DNA of 13,114 nucleotides from CAYWGR01 sp964458015 (GTDB lineage Bacteria; Planctomycetota; Planctomycetia; Pirellulales; Thermoguttaceae), in NCBI GenBank assembly GCA_964458015.1, contig CAYWGR010000163.1, positions 1 through 13,114 of the forward strand, given 5' to 3'. The translations under genes were made by a program, and so were the position numbers. The notes under the pieces are model-generated. The model was not told where the DNA came from, made no database searches, and saw nothing but the letters and a program-made list of their open reading frames with translations. Of this stretch, positions 1 through 6,502 are shown in pieces (positions within the stretch are counted from its first letter, which is position 1; each line of letters begins with the position of its first letter).

Positions 1-350
1 TAGATATGCGCCTGGAGATGATTCACCGCAACCAACGGACTTTGTCGGGCGACGCAAAGCGTTTTGGCGGCCACGAGCACTACCAACAGCGAACCGGCCA
101 GCCCCTGCGTGTTGGCCACAGCCACGGCATCAATCTTGTCCAACTTCATGTCGGCCTTGCGCAGCGTTTCGTCGATGACCGGCAGGATTCGTTCTAGATG
201 AGCGCGCGAAGCGATTTCCGGCACCACGCCGCCGAAGCGTTGATGCAGATGATCTTGCGAAGCAACCACCGAGGAGATCACTTCAAGCCGGTCGGTCACA
301 ATGGCGGCGGCCGTTTCGTCACAGGAGGTTTCGAGCGTGAGAATGTGCAT
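1..350 (-). CDS. tsaD: tRNA N6-threonylcarbamoyladenosine transferase TsaD, N-terminal part (3' end outside window)
   Basis: Reading the minus strand from ATG at 350 gives 116 codons with no stop, running off the left edge. TsaD (Kae1/YgjD/Qri7 family) transfers the threonylcarbamoyl group from TC-AMP to A37 of ANN-decoding tRNAs, working with TsaB and TsaE in the cytoplasm. Visible hallmarks are the N-terminal ETSCDE motif (residues 7-12), the FGGVVPEIASRAH block (39-51) and the metal-binding HxxxH pair His111/His115, the same positions as in E. coli TsaD. The start is supported by the ETSCDE motif falling at the usual distance from the N terminus; the upstream AAGGCGG is only a weak ribosome site. 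The gene lies 56 bases downstream of the alpha/beta hydrolase gene and is probably co-transcribed with it. Oddity: the usual GPGLxGxLLVG loop reads TQGLAGSLLVVL (81-92), with Pro to Gln and Gly to Val changes. The family call is secure; full integrity cannot be judged. Confidence 0.93.
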   Translation of the reverse strand, partial: MHILTLETSCDETAAAIVTDRLEVISSVVASQDHLHQRFGGVVPEIASRAHLERILPVIDETLRKADMKLDKIDAVAVANTQGLAGSLLVVLVAAKTLCVARQSPLVAVNHLQAHI

Positions 351-406
351 AAAGCTTGTGCCGCCTTGCAAGAGCGTTTTCGTAAGGCATCAGCGGCTTG
401 GTTTTC

Positions 407-1252
407 CTATTTCTTTTTGATTTGCTTCAGCAGGATGGCATGGCCGGGGATGTTCATGTCGCCGTGGTCGAAGCCTTGGAATTCGTAAAGTATGGTGTTT
501 TTGTGGCCGGCCACCTTCATCATCCTGGCCATGTAGGCGTTTTCTTCGTAGCGACCAAGCATCTCCAATTCGCGGTCACCCAACAGCAGCACAAGCGGCG
601 GAGCATCGGGCCGAACGTGAAATAGCGGTGCATACTCGTCGACGATCGGCTGCTTGTCCGAGATGCCGCGTTCCTTGCGGATCGTCATGTGCGTGATCAT
701 GTGGCCGCTGAAAGGAATCAGACCGGCGATGCGGTTGGCATCGATGTTGTATTTAGCAAGCCATCGTTTATCGAGCCCGACCATCGCGGTCAAGTATCCG
801 CCGGCCGAATGGCCTGACACATAGATGCGATCCGTGTTGCCGCCGAATCGGGCAATGTTCTGAAACACCCAAGCCACGGCCGCGGCGGCGTCTTCGATAT
901 ACGCCGGACATTTCACGGTCGGATTTAAACGATAGCTGACGGCGACCACGGCAATGCCCTGCTCTTTCAATTGTTGCGGCACAAAGCGGCTCCCAGCGCT
1001 CAGCCCTCCGCCATGAAACCAAACCACCGTCGCGTAGCCCGTCTGCTGTGCGGGATGGTAAAGATCGAGGCGGCATTGGGTTTTCATATAGTCGGTAAGC
1101 GGTTCCGAAGCGGCATCTCGATAAAGGATGTTTTCTTCGGTTTTATACGCCGCCGGTTTGCCCGCATCTTCGGCCTTGACGGAGGAAATCGTCAAACCAA
1201 CAATCATTACACACAACAAACAGATCCGAGAGCAGAAGATATTGTAGTTCAT
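407..1252 (-). CDS. secreted alpha/beta hydrolase (esterase/carboxylesterase-like, HGGG type)
   Basis: A 281-aa protein with an N-terminal signal peptide: a hydrophobic core at about residues 8-24 and a probable signal peptidase I cut after Ala27 (VKA/ED). The mature part is an alpha/beta hydrolase fold. It has an oxyanion-hole HGGG (80-83), a nucleophile elbow GHSAGG (147-152, Ser149), a candidate acid Asp226 (LLGDRE) and a candidate catalytic His263 (FDHGD). This arrangement matches the hormone-sensitive-lipase/BD-FAE-like esterases that hydrolyse short-chain esters; the true substrate cannot be read from sequence. Length is normal for the family. It starts 38 bases after the DUF5615 gene and ends 56 bases before tsaD, so it may be read through from upstream. 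No Shine-Dalgarno site is visible before the ATG, but the signal peptide starts exactly here, which supports the start. Confidence 0.88.
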   Translation of the reverse strand: MNYNIFCSRICLLCVMIVGLTISSVKAEDAGKPAAYKTEENILYRDAASEPLTDYMKTQCRLDLYHPAQQTGYATVVWFHGGGLSAGSRFVPQQLKEQGIAVVAVSYRLNPTVKCPAYIEDAAAAVAWVFQNIARFGGNTDRIYVSGHSAGGYLTAMVGLDKRWLAKYNIDANRIAGLIPFSGHMITHMTIRKERGISDKQPIVDEYAPLFHVRPDAPPLVLLLGDRELEMLGRYEENAYMARMMKVAGHKNTILYEFQGFDHGDMNIPGHAILLKQIKKK

Positions 1253-1290
1253 TTGAAAATGGGGTATCCGTCGCTTTTAGAGAGAAACAC

Positions 1291-1656
1291 TCAATGATCA
1301 ACCGTATGAATCCACCGAGTAGAAGTAGCGGAAAGAATGATCGGATGATTTGCGAACTGCTCCTGCTGATGCGATGCTAGAAACGGCAAAAGAACAGGAA
1401 CGATGTTAGACACCAACGGCGGATGTACCTTTACGCGAATCACGCCGGCATGATGGTTCAACGGCAAGACGACCCAGTCTCCAAAATGCTTATCAAGTGT
1501 GATAAGCGTCCTTCTTAAACGGCTGGCTCGTGCCAGAATGTCTGCATCATCTGCCCTGGCTTGTCCCACGTCACTTGCCCGAATAACATCGTACCCATGC
1601 TCCCGCAACAAAACGGCAAAGTCGGCGGGAAACATTTGATCGAGATAGAGTCGCAT
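1291..1656 (-). CDS. DUF5615-type PIN-like protein, probable toxin of a toxin-antitoxin pair
   Basis: A 121-aa protein with the N-terminal LYLDQMFP block (residues 3-10) typical of DUF5615/Mut7-C-like PIN domains. Acidic residues fit the usual PIN layout: Asp6, the Asp36/37/39 cluster and Asp55 in LITLDKHFGDW (51-61). PIN proteins are mostly metal-dependent RNases, and DUF5615 proteins are commonly found beside DUF433 proteins in VapBC-like modules. The upstream neighbour is indeed a DUF433 gene, 27 bases away. The common DEN motif after the first strand is DQM here, so one metal-coordination position may differ. The C-terminal 40 residues are less typical. The start at 1656 is chosen because the first strand of the fold begins right there; no good Shine-Dalgarno site is seen. 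Toxicity is inferred from family and context. Confidence 0.8.
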   Translation of the reverse strand: MRLYLDQMFPADFAVLLREHGYDVIRASDVGQARADDADILARASRLRRTLITLDKHFGDWVVLPLNHHAGVIRVKVHPPLVSNIVPVLLPFLASHQQEQFANHPIILSATSTRWIHTVDH

Positions 1657-1683
1657 GGGAACGTCAAGTTGCCGAAGCAGGGA

Positions 1684-1893
1684 CTACACTTCCGTATGTT
1701 CGATACTCTCGCGTGCAAAAACCACCGCGGCCGCGATATCTTCGCGGGCTAGTTCAGGAAATCCTCGCAAAATAGCGTCCCACGCTTCGCCCGCAGCCAA
1801 ATGATCAAGGATTACCGCCACGGGGATTCTCGTTCCACGAATTACGGGATTGCCGTTGCAAACTCGCGGGTTGATTTCGATTCGATCCAACAT
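1684..1893 (-). CDS. DUF433-family protein, probable antitoxin
   Basis: A 69-aa protein matching the DUF433 pattern: DRIEINPxVCNG (residues 3-14), then PVIRGTRIPV (16-25) and FPEL..EDI.AA (45-56). DUF433 domains carry a winged-helix-like fold and are found as antitoxin partners of PIN-like DUF5615 toxins (VapB45-like). The gene sits directly upstream of such a toxin, in the same reading frame, as expected for an antitoxin-first operon. An alternative GTG start at 1920 would add nine residues. ATG at 1893 is preferred because DUF433 proteins usually begin just before the DRI block. A TAGAAT -10-like hexamer lies at 1942-1947 on the minus strand with no convincing -35. Autoregulation of the pair is known for related modules and is only inferred here. 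Confidence 0.82.
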   Translation of the reverse strand: MLDRIEINPRVCNGNPVIRGTRIPVAVILDHLAAGEAWDAILRGFPELAREDIAAAVVFARESIEHTEV

Positions 1894-1995
1894 GGCAAAC
1901 GCTCGCTGCTCGACTACCACTGCAATTCATGACTCATTAGCATTCTATCATGCTTAAGCCCAGCGGAAAAGGCAACCATCCACCCCGCTACAGAC

Positions 1996-3342
1996 CTACG
2001 GCGCCTTCGCCAGCTCCGTGCTGAGATACTTCAAGGCCGCTTGAAGCTGCCGATCTTCGGAAGGCGAATCATTCGGCGGATTGTCTTTTGCCGCGGCATC
2101 GGGCTTCGCGGCCGGGGCGTCTTTCGACGAGGTGAGAATGTCGCGCGTGCGGCGGTCTTGCATCAACTTGAGCATCTCGGCGTCGGCAAGCTTGATCTCG
2201 CAATTCGGATCGGGATGCACGCCCCATTCGTCGGTATCTTTGGCATCGGGGAAACGATGGATGTTTTTGCCGCTCGGACGGCGGTAGCTCGCCGTCGTCA
2301 GTTTCAACGCGCTGCGGCCGTCTTCCATCTCGATAACATTCTGCACGCTTCCCTTACCCCAGGTGCGCTCGCCGATGATGACCGCCCGCTTGTGATCCTG
2401 CAAACATGCGGCCACAATCTCGCTGGCGCTGGCGCTATAGCGATTCACTAAGACAACCATCGGAAAACCTTCGAAGGTGCCTTCCTTCCGGGCATCCCAC
2501 TTGCGTTCAGGCGTGATGCGGCCCTTCGTGCTGACGATCCGACCTTCGGCAACGAACATGTCGCTTACCTCGATGGCCGCGCTGAGCAATCCGCCGGGAT
2601 CGAAACGCAAATCCAAAATCAGCCCGCGTATCTTCTCGCTTTGAAGCTGCGACAGCACCTTCTGCAGTTCGGCAGCGGTGTCGCGGCTGAAAGCCGTCAG
2701 ACGCACGTAGGCAATGTGCTGTTTTGCATCGAGCATGAACTCCCAGGTTCCATCCGGCTTGCGACGATCGCCCAAGACCGTGTCGATGTGGATCTTTTCG
2801 CGTGTAAGCGACACCTTTTCTTTCGCATCCTTGCCGGGATGAATAATGCTCAAGGAAACCGAAGTGCCGATTTCGCCCTTAAGCCGATCAACAACCTCGT
2901 CGAGCGTCAAACCGTCGGTGCTTTTGTCGTTGATTTCAACAATGCGGTCGCCGGCCAACAAGCCTGCGCGATAGGCGGGCGTGCCATACATCGGACTGAG
3001 AACTTGGATCTGTCCGTCGTCGGCCGAGATTTGTATCCCGATTCCGCCGAACTCGCTCTCGACGCTGGATCGAAATCGCCCCAAATCTTCCGGACCGATA
3101 TAGCTCGAATAGGGATCGAGTTTGCTCAACACGCCGCGGACGGCCGACTCGATCAATTCGTGACGATCCACCTCGGTCACATAATTGCGCTCGACCTGGT
3201 CGATCGTATCGACGAGCGTTTTGTAAAGCTCGTAGTCGTTCTCTTTGGGTTTCTTGGACGTTTCGGCAGGTGCGCCGACGGCCGTTAAAACCGAGCAAAA
3301 CACGAACGCCAACCCTAGTGCGCAAGAATGCAATCGAGACAT
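1996..3342 (-). CDS. secreted S41-family C-terminal processing peptidase (CtpA-like) with PDZ domain
   Basis: A 448-aa exported serine protease. Residues 1-26 look like a signal peptide (cut after GAPA). A helical N-terminal segment (about 35-95) is followed by a PDZ domain (about 97-185, starting FGGIGIQI) and the S41 catalytic core (about 205-385). The Ser-Lys-Gln set is visible: Ser305 in SASASE, Lys330 and Gln334 in GKGSVQ. The spacings of 25 and 4 are the same as in B. subtilis CtpB. The substrate-binding motif reads LDLRFDPGG. The C-terminal tail is Ala/Pro/Asp-rich and disordered-looking. CTPs trim C termini of envelope proteins; the substrate is unknown. The frame is open back to 3414, but ATG 3342 is preferred because it gives a clean signal peptide and lies just downstream of a candidate promoter at 3385-3414. 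It is followed after about 100 bases by the DUF433 gene. Confidence 0.92.
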   Translation of the reverse strand: MSRLHSCALGLAFVFCSVLTAVGAPAETSKKPKENDYELYKTLVDTIDQVERNYVTEVDRHELIESAVRGVLSKLDPYSSYIGPEDLGRFRSSVESEFGGIGIQISADDGQIQVLSPMYGTPAYRAGLLAGDRIVEINDKSTDGLTLDEVVDRLKGEIGTSVSLSIIHPGKDAKEKVSLTREKIHIDTVLGDRRKPDGTWEFMLDAKQHIAYVRLTAFSRDTAAELQKVLSQLQSEKIRGLILDLRFDPGGLLSAAIEVSDMFVAEGRIVSTKGRITPERKWDARKEGTFEGFPMVVLVNRYSASASEIVAACLQDHKRAVIIGERTWGKGSVQNVIEMEDGRSALKLTTASYRRPSGKNIHRFPDAKDTDEWGVHPDPNCEIKLADAEMLKLMQDRRTRDILTSSKDAPAAKPDAAAKDNPPNDSPSEDRQLQAALKYLSTELAKAP

Positions 3343-3384
3343 GCCAGAGTGACCCCAAAGCAAGAACGAAGAAGTGCCCACTGA

Positions 3385-3414
3385 AGTATAGTCAATTTGG
3401 AGGGGGCAGGGCAA
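3385..3414 (-). promoter_or_regulatory. candidate sigma70-type promoter of the S41 protease gene
   Basis: On the minus strand, TTGCCC (3414-3409), an 18-base spacer and TATACT (3390-3385) resemble a housekeeping promoter. The predicted start of transcription near 3378 would give a leader of about 36 bases to the ATG at 3342. It would exclude the longer reading frame that begins at 3414. Seen by eye only. Confidence 0.4.
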
Positions 3415-3488
3415 GTGAAAACGACTTTAAGGGACTGCAATTACGGAGATTTTCAGATTTCGGGGCAAACAGCCATCCGCAACTTTGG

Positions 3489-4133
3489 TTATTCCTGCCG
3501 CACGTGATGCACCCAGGCGGGCGGTACGTTGAGCCAAACGGCGTCTCGCCGGATCTCACGACCGTCTAACACCGCCTGCATCGCGCGGCCGATGCCCTCG
3601 AGCCGCTCACGCTCGGCCTTATTGCTGATAAGCCCCCGAACCTTACGCACGGCAATATACTCGAAGAAGGACAACGTGCCGCCGGATGCCAAAAGCTCCA
3701 TCAGAGTGGCTAGAATTCGCTCCACGATTTCGGGCGTAAAATTGTTCAGCGGAAGGCCCGAGACGATTAAATCGTAGCGATCCACCCGTGGTAGATCCTC
3801 GACGGCACAATGCAACACCCGGGCACGATCGGCTACCGCTTTGAATGCCGGTTCCTCGTCGAAACGTTGATTCAGTCGTTCGACAAACGAATCGTTAAGC
3901 TCCACAAGATCTAAATGATCGGTAGCGCCCAAGGCGGCAATAATGCTGCCCGTAACCGCACCGGTGCCGGGACCGACTTCGAGAATTTTACGAGGGCGAG
4001 GCGATTTTTCGGCGACAAATCGAGCCAGGGCAGCCGCTAACCACGGTCCGCTGGGCAAAATCGCGCCCGTCGTGTGGAAGTTCCGCAGGAACTCCCGAAA
4101 AAACAGTACATGTTCGGTGAATCGTTGTGACAT
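3489..4133 (-). CDS. SAM-dependent methyltransferase, PmtA-like (phospholipid N-methyltransferase family)
   Basis: A 214-aa class I methyltransferase. Motif I for SAM binding is EVGPGTGAVT (residues 52-61), preceded by the FFREFLRNFHTTGAILPSG segment (11-29) seen in bacterial PmtA-type and rRNA-dimethylase-like enzymes. An acidic ribose-binding residue follows in LVELN (76-80), and SGLPLNNF (125-132) occupies the motif IV position. Enzymes of this type convert phosphatidylethanolamine to its N-methylated forms, ultimately phosphatidylcholine, at the inner membrane. Related proteins act on other substrates, so the phospholipid role is likely but not proven. An upstream in-frame ATG at 4172 would add 13 residues lacking family similarity; ATG 4133 is preferred. 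The gene is 146 bases upstream of the S41 protease gene, which has its own candidate promoter, so co-transcription is uncertain. Confidence 0.8.
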   Translation of the reverse strand: MSQRFTEHVLFFREFLRNFHTTGAILPSGPWLAAALARFVAEKSPRPRKILEVGPGTGAVTGSIIAALGATDHLDLVELNDSFVERLNQRFDEEPAFKAVADRARVLHCAVEDLPRVDRYDLIVSGLPLNNFTPEIVERILATLMELLASGGTLSFFEYIAVRKVRGLISNKAERERLEGIGRAMQAVLDGREIRRDAVWLNVPPAWVHHVRQE

Positions 4134-4217
4134 TCGGACGATTCTACCGTGAATCGTCGGCCAATGCCACATCTTTCCAATTCAAACTTGCGTTTCAAAT
4201 TTACATTGGAAACCGAA

Positions 4218-4733
4218 TCAGTCCGAAACAAATACCTCGCCGGGATCCACGCTAACATCCGCCGGTATAAGCGTTTTTTCGGCCAAGGGTCGAGACATCT
4301 GCGAAAACTGCTGCTGCGTCGGCATCGGCTTTGCCTGGGCTAGGCGAGCCGCCTGCTGGGCCTTCATCGAACGCTTGGCAACCGCGGGCGGGGCCGGAGT
4401 ATAGCGATCTAAAGCCTGTTTGAAACCGGCAAATTCCTCGGCACTCAATACCGCCTGGGCATCCGAAAGGATCTGGAAACGTTCGGCACGGCTCATCTGG
4501 CCGTCCGACATGGCAATGCAAACCTCATCCCGCAGATCTTGCCGGGCGGTATAACTAGCCATGCTGCCTTGCTTCCAGCCCATGACGTTGCAAATCGTGC
4601 CGCGGAATTGCTGCCTCGTGGAAATGGACATGACATCCAGACGCAAGCTATCCCACCCTTTAGCGTCATTCCAACTTGCAGCAAGAACCGTAATTAACAG
4701 CGCGGCAATACGAACTAGCCATCGGCATCGCAT
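4218..4733 (-). CDS. secreted protein of unknown function
   Basis: A 171-aa protein I do not recognise. Residues 1-25 form a signal peptide (hydrophobic core 8-19). The mature part has two cysteines (Cys48 and Cys72) that could form a disulfide. A compact predicted-helical block at about 62-111 contains SDGQMSRAERFQIL (76-89) and a second helix rich in Glu/Phe. The DGxMSxxE pattern slightly resembles an EF-hand loop, but it is too short to call. The C-terminal 60 residues are Ala/Gln/Pro-rich and probably flexible. A purine-rich GGGGGGA lies six to seven bases before the ATG and could serve as the ribosome site. The gene follows the DUF1207 gene by 176 bases and precedes the methyltransferase gene by 84 bases. 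A periplasmic or envelope location is inferred from the signal peptide only. Confidence 0.75.
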   Translation of the reverse strand: MRCRWLVRIAALLITVLAASWNDAKGWDSLRLDVMSISTRQQFRGTICNVMGWKQGSMASYTARQDLRDEVCIAMSDGQMSRAERFQILSDAQAVLSAEEFAGFKQALDRYTPAPPAVAKRSMKAQQAARLAQAKPMPTQQQFSQMSRPLAEKTLIPADVSVDPGEVFVSD

Positions 4734-4909
4734 AAGAATCCCCCCGGAGCGAGACCGTAATGATCGGAAAATCTAGTAGGTTCATCGGAACCGGAATTGC
4801 CGGAACTTAACGCACAAGATCCCTAGGCAGAACAGTTTAGCAATAGGGGGACAAAACAATCGGAATAAACGAGAAGATCTCCCGAAACACCCCATCTTGA
4901 CATCCGGCT

Positions 4910-6088
4910 CTAGTAATCATACCAAAGCCCGGCCCCGATCTGCTCCTCGAACTTGTTATAAAACTGCGCTTGCTCGCTCATGCCGTTAAAGTATTCCATA
5001 CCTATTCGCCAGAGGTGGCCCGTACGGCCGCGCCACTGCCAACCGGTTTGCACGGTCATGCTGCCGCTGAAGTTGTATTCCTCGCGTAGATGGCCATTGA
5101 TAGCAAAGAAAGGTGCGCCACCGGGGCCGGTGGGTTCCGGACTAGAAAAATCAAGCCCGAACTGGAATGCCCAGGGTTCGGCCCCGCCATCGGTCTGAAA
5201 CGCCCAGCCTGCTTCGCCATATAGCCGTAAACTGGGGTTCAGATAAAACGCCAGTCCGCCCAACAATTCATTACGCACGTAATTGATGCGGGGAAATGTC
5301 CGATCATGGGATATTAGGTATTCGTCAGCGATATGGGAACAATAATGATAATAGCCGAGTTTCGCTTCCCAAGGGCCTTGCCGCGTGGTCAGCGGAGCGC
5401 CAATCCGGTAATCATGGGAAATCATATCGCCGCTCTTGGTGAACAATCTTGGAAAGCACGCTCCTTCGACATCGAATTGCCAGCCTTGCGGTATGAGTTC
5501 ATTATCGGTGCCAAACCGAATCAAGCCTGCGCGGCCACCAATGACCGGCTGCCAAAGCCAGCCTTCATCGCGATCGTGCATCCAGGTCGAAGCAATGCGA
5601 GATTCCCGGATGCCCGCCAAATTCGCTTTGTACATAAAACCCGAGGGCAAAAGCTGCCATGACCAGGGCTCGTTGACCGATAGCATCTCGCTGAATGTAT
5701 TCGAGCTTAACGGTTGTGCATCGGCAGGGCCTACCGGTGGGGCGGCCGGAGCCTGAAAGGCAGCGAAATCGTTGGTCGGAGCGGGGGCCGGCATCATGCT
5801 TTGATTGGCGGGAACCTGCGCCAGTCGCGGATAATCAGCAGCACTTTCGTAAGGTGATAGCGATGAGGGAGTTGCCGACATCGCCGAACCATACGGGGTT
5901 GTTGCAGGGTAATTAGAACTGCCGGCTGCGGAAGGATCGGTCGAGGGATACGAAGCAGGCGCGCCATACGGCACCATCTGCGCGGGGGCGGCCGTTGCCG
6001 GCAGCGTCTGCGCCTGCACCGTTTCGGCCAAACCCGCAATCAAACTGCCTAACGCAACAAAAACAAAAAAGCGATAAGCGGGCATCAT
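4910..6088 (-). CDS. DUF1207-like outer-membrane beta-barrel protein
   Basis: A 392-aa exported protein. Residues 1-26 are a signal peptide (cut at VQA/QT). About 27-138 is a low-complexity Pro/Ala/Ser/Tyr linker. From about 139 onward the sequence alternates aromatic and polar residues typical of an outer-membrane barrel. It contains the LPSGFMYKANLAGIRESR block (146-163) that resembles DUF1207 proteins of planctomycetes, and it ends in an aromatic residue (WYDY), as many barrel proteins do. Function of the family is unknown. The frame is open to 6193, but ATG 6088 is chosen because GGAGG sits five bases upstream and the signal peptide starts there. ATG 6085 directly after it is an alternative. 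It is transcribed divergently from nifJ across a 414-base region. No convincing terminator is seen after its stop. Confidence 0.82.
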   Translation of the reverse strand: MMPAYRFFVFVALGSLIAGLAETVQAQTLPATAAPAQMVPYGAPASYPSTDPSAAGSSNYPATTPYGSAMSATPSSLSPYESAADYPRLAQVPANQSMMPAPAPTNDFAAFQAPAAPPVGPADAQPLSSNTFSEMLSVNEPWSWQLLPSGFMYKANLAGIRESRIASTWMHDRDEGWLWQPVIGGRAGLIRFGTDNELIPQGWQFDVEGACFPRLFTKSGDMISHDYRIGAPLTTRQGPWEAKLGYYHYCSHIADEYLISHDRTFPRINYVRNELLGGLAFYLNPSLRLYGEAGWAFQTDGGAEPWAFQFGLDFSSPEPTGPGGAPFFAINGHLREEYNFSGSMTVQTGWQWRGRTGHLWRIGMEYFNGMSEQAQFYNKFEEQIGAGLWYDY

Positions 6089-6093
6089 ACTAA

Positions 6094-6098
6094 CCTCC
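6094..6098 (-). promoter_or_regulatory. Shine-Dalgarno GGAGG deciding the DUF1207 gene start
   Basis: GGAGG on the minus strand, followed by five bases and ATG 6088. It selects the internal methionine pair over the longer reading frame starting at 6193. Confidence 0.7.
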
Positions 6099-6263
6099 GG
6101 CCCAAAAAACGCTTGGAGAACATCGACCAAGACGGAAAAGGGGCGGTAGTGTAGCGATTTCCTTCGTTTGTGGGCAGAGCGATTTCTCGCCACCGCAAGT
6201 CTTTTGCAGACAACTACTTACGTATCCAATACAGCGAAACAACCAATCGGAATGATCCTTTTC

Positions 6264-6365
6264 CTTGGAAGACCGAGAGATCCAAGATTGCGAGTTCTTC
6301 GCAATCCCTTCTCAATTAGACACCCCTCTTTATAGGGAAAGCCATCAACCGATAGACCTTCCAAG
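6264..6365. promoter_or_regulatory. nested dyad region in the divergent nifJ / DUF1207 intergenic space
   Basis: The 414 bases between the two divergent genes (6089-6502) contain no supportable gene. An 8-base dyad, GATTGCGA (6286-6293) and TCGCAATC (6299-6306), has a 5-base centre and could be an operator or a hairpin. It is enclosed by a second perfect 8-base inverted pair, CTTGGAAG (6264-6271) and CTTCCAAG (6358-6365). The inner dyad lies just upstream of the candidate nifJ promoter at 6309-6336, where a regulator could act. Its regulator is unknown. Confidence 0.35.
6309..6336 (+). promoter_or_regulatory. candidate promoter of nifJ
   Basis: TTCTCA (6309-6314), a 16-base spacer and TATAGG (6331-6336). 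The same -35 hexamer and spacer length occur before the DHOD-like gene at 11180-11207. The predicted leader would be about 160 bases. A weaker alternative is TTGCGG, 17 bases, TACGCT, starting near 6383. Confidence 0.35.
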
Positions 6366-6490
6366 CCCCCCCATTGGTACACATTGCGGCAAAAAACCCG
6401 GCGCGGTACGCTATGGGATTCTACACGACCCGAAATGGTCGGTTTTTCAAAATCAAAATATTCACAACCGGTTCATCCCTTTTTGATGCT

Positions 6491-6495
6491 AGGAG
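6491..6495 (+). promoter_or_regulatory. Shine-Dalgarno AGGAG deciding the nifJ start
   Basis: AGGAG lies seven bases before GTG 6503. This decides for the GTG start over the in-frame ATG at 6374. The 43 extra upstream codons have no PFOR similarity, while the family's conserved N terminus (RxVTIDGNEA) begins right after the GTG. Confidence 0.8.
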
Positions 6496-6502
6496 ACTGC
6501 CC

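Noticed and set aside
2041..3288. Plus-strand frames of 136 and 215 codons within the S41 protease gene
   Set aside because: Antisense shadows; the minus strand shows the complete Ser-Lys-Gln protease.
6374..6502. N-terminal extension of nifJ from ATG 6374
   Set aside because: The extra 43 codons lack PFOR similarity, and AGGAG directly precedes GTG 6503.
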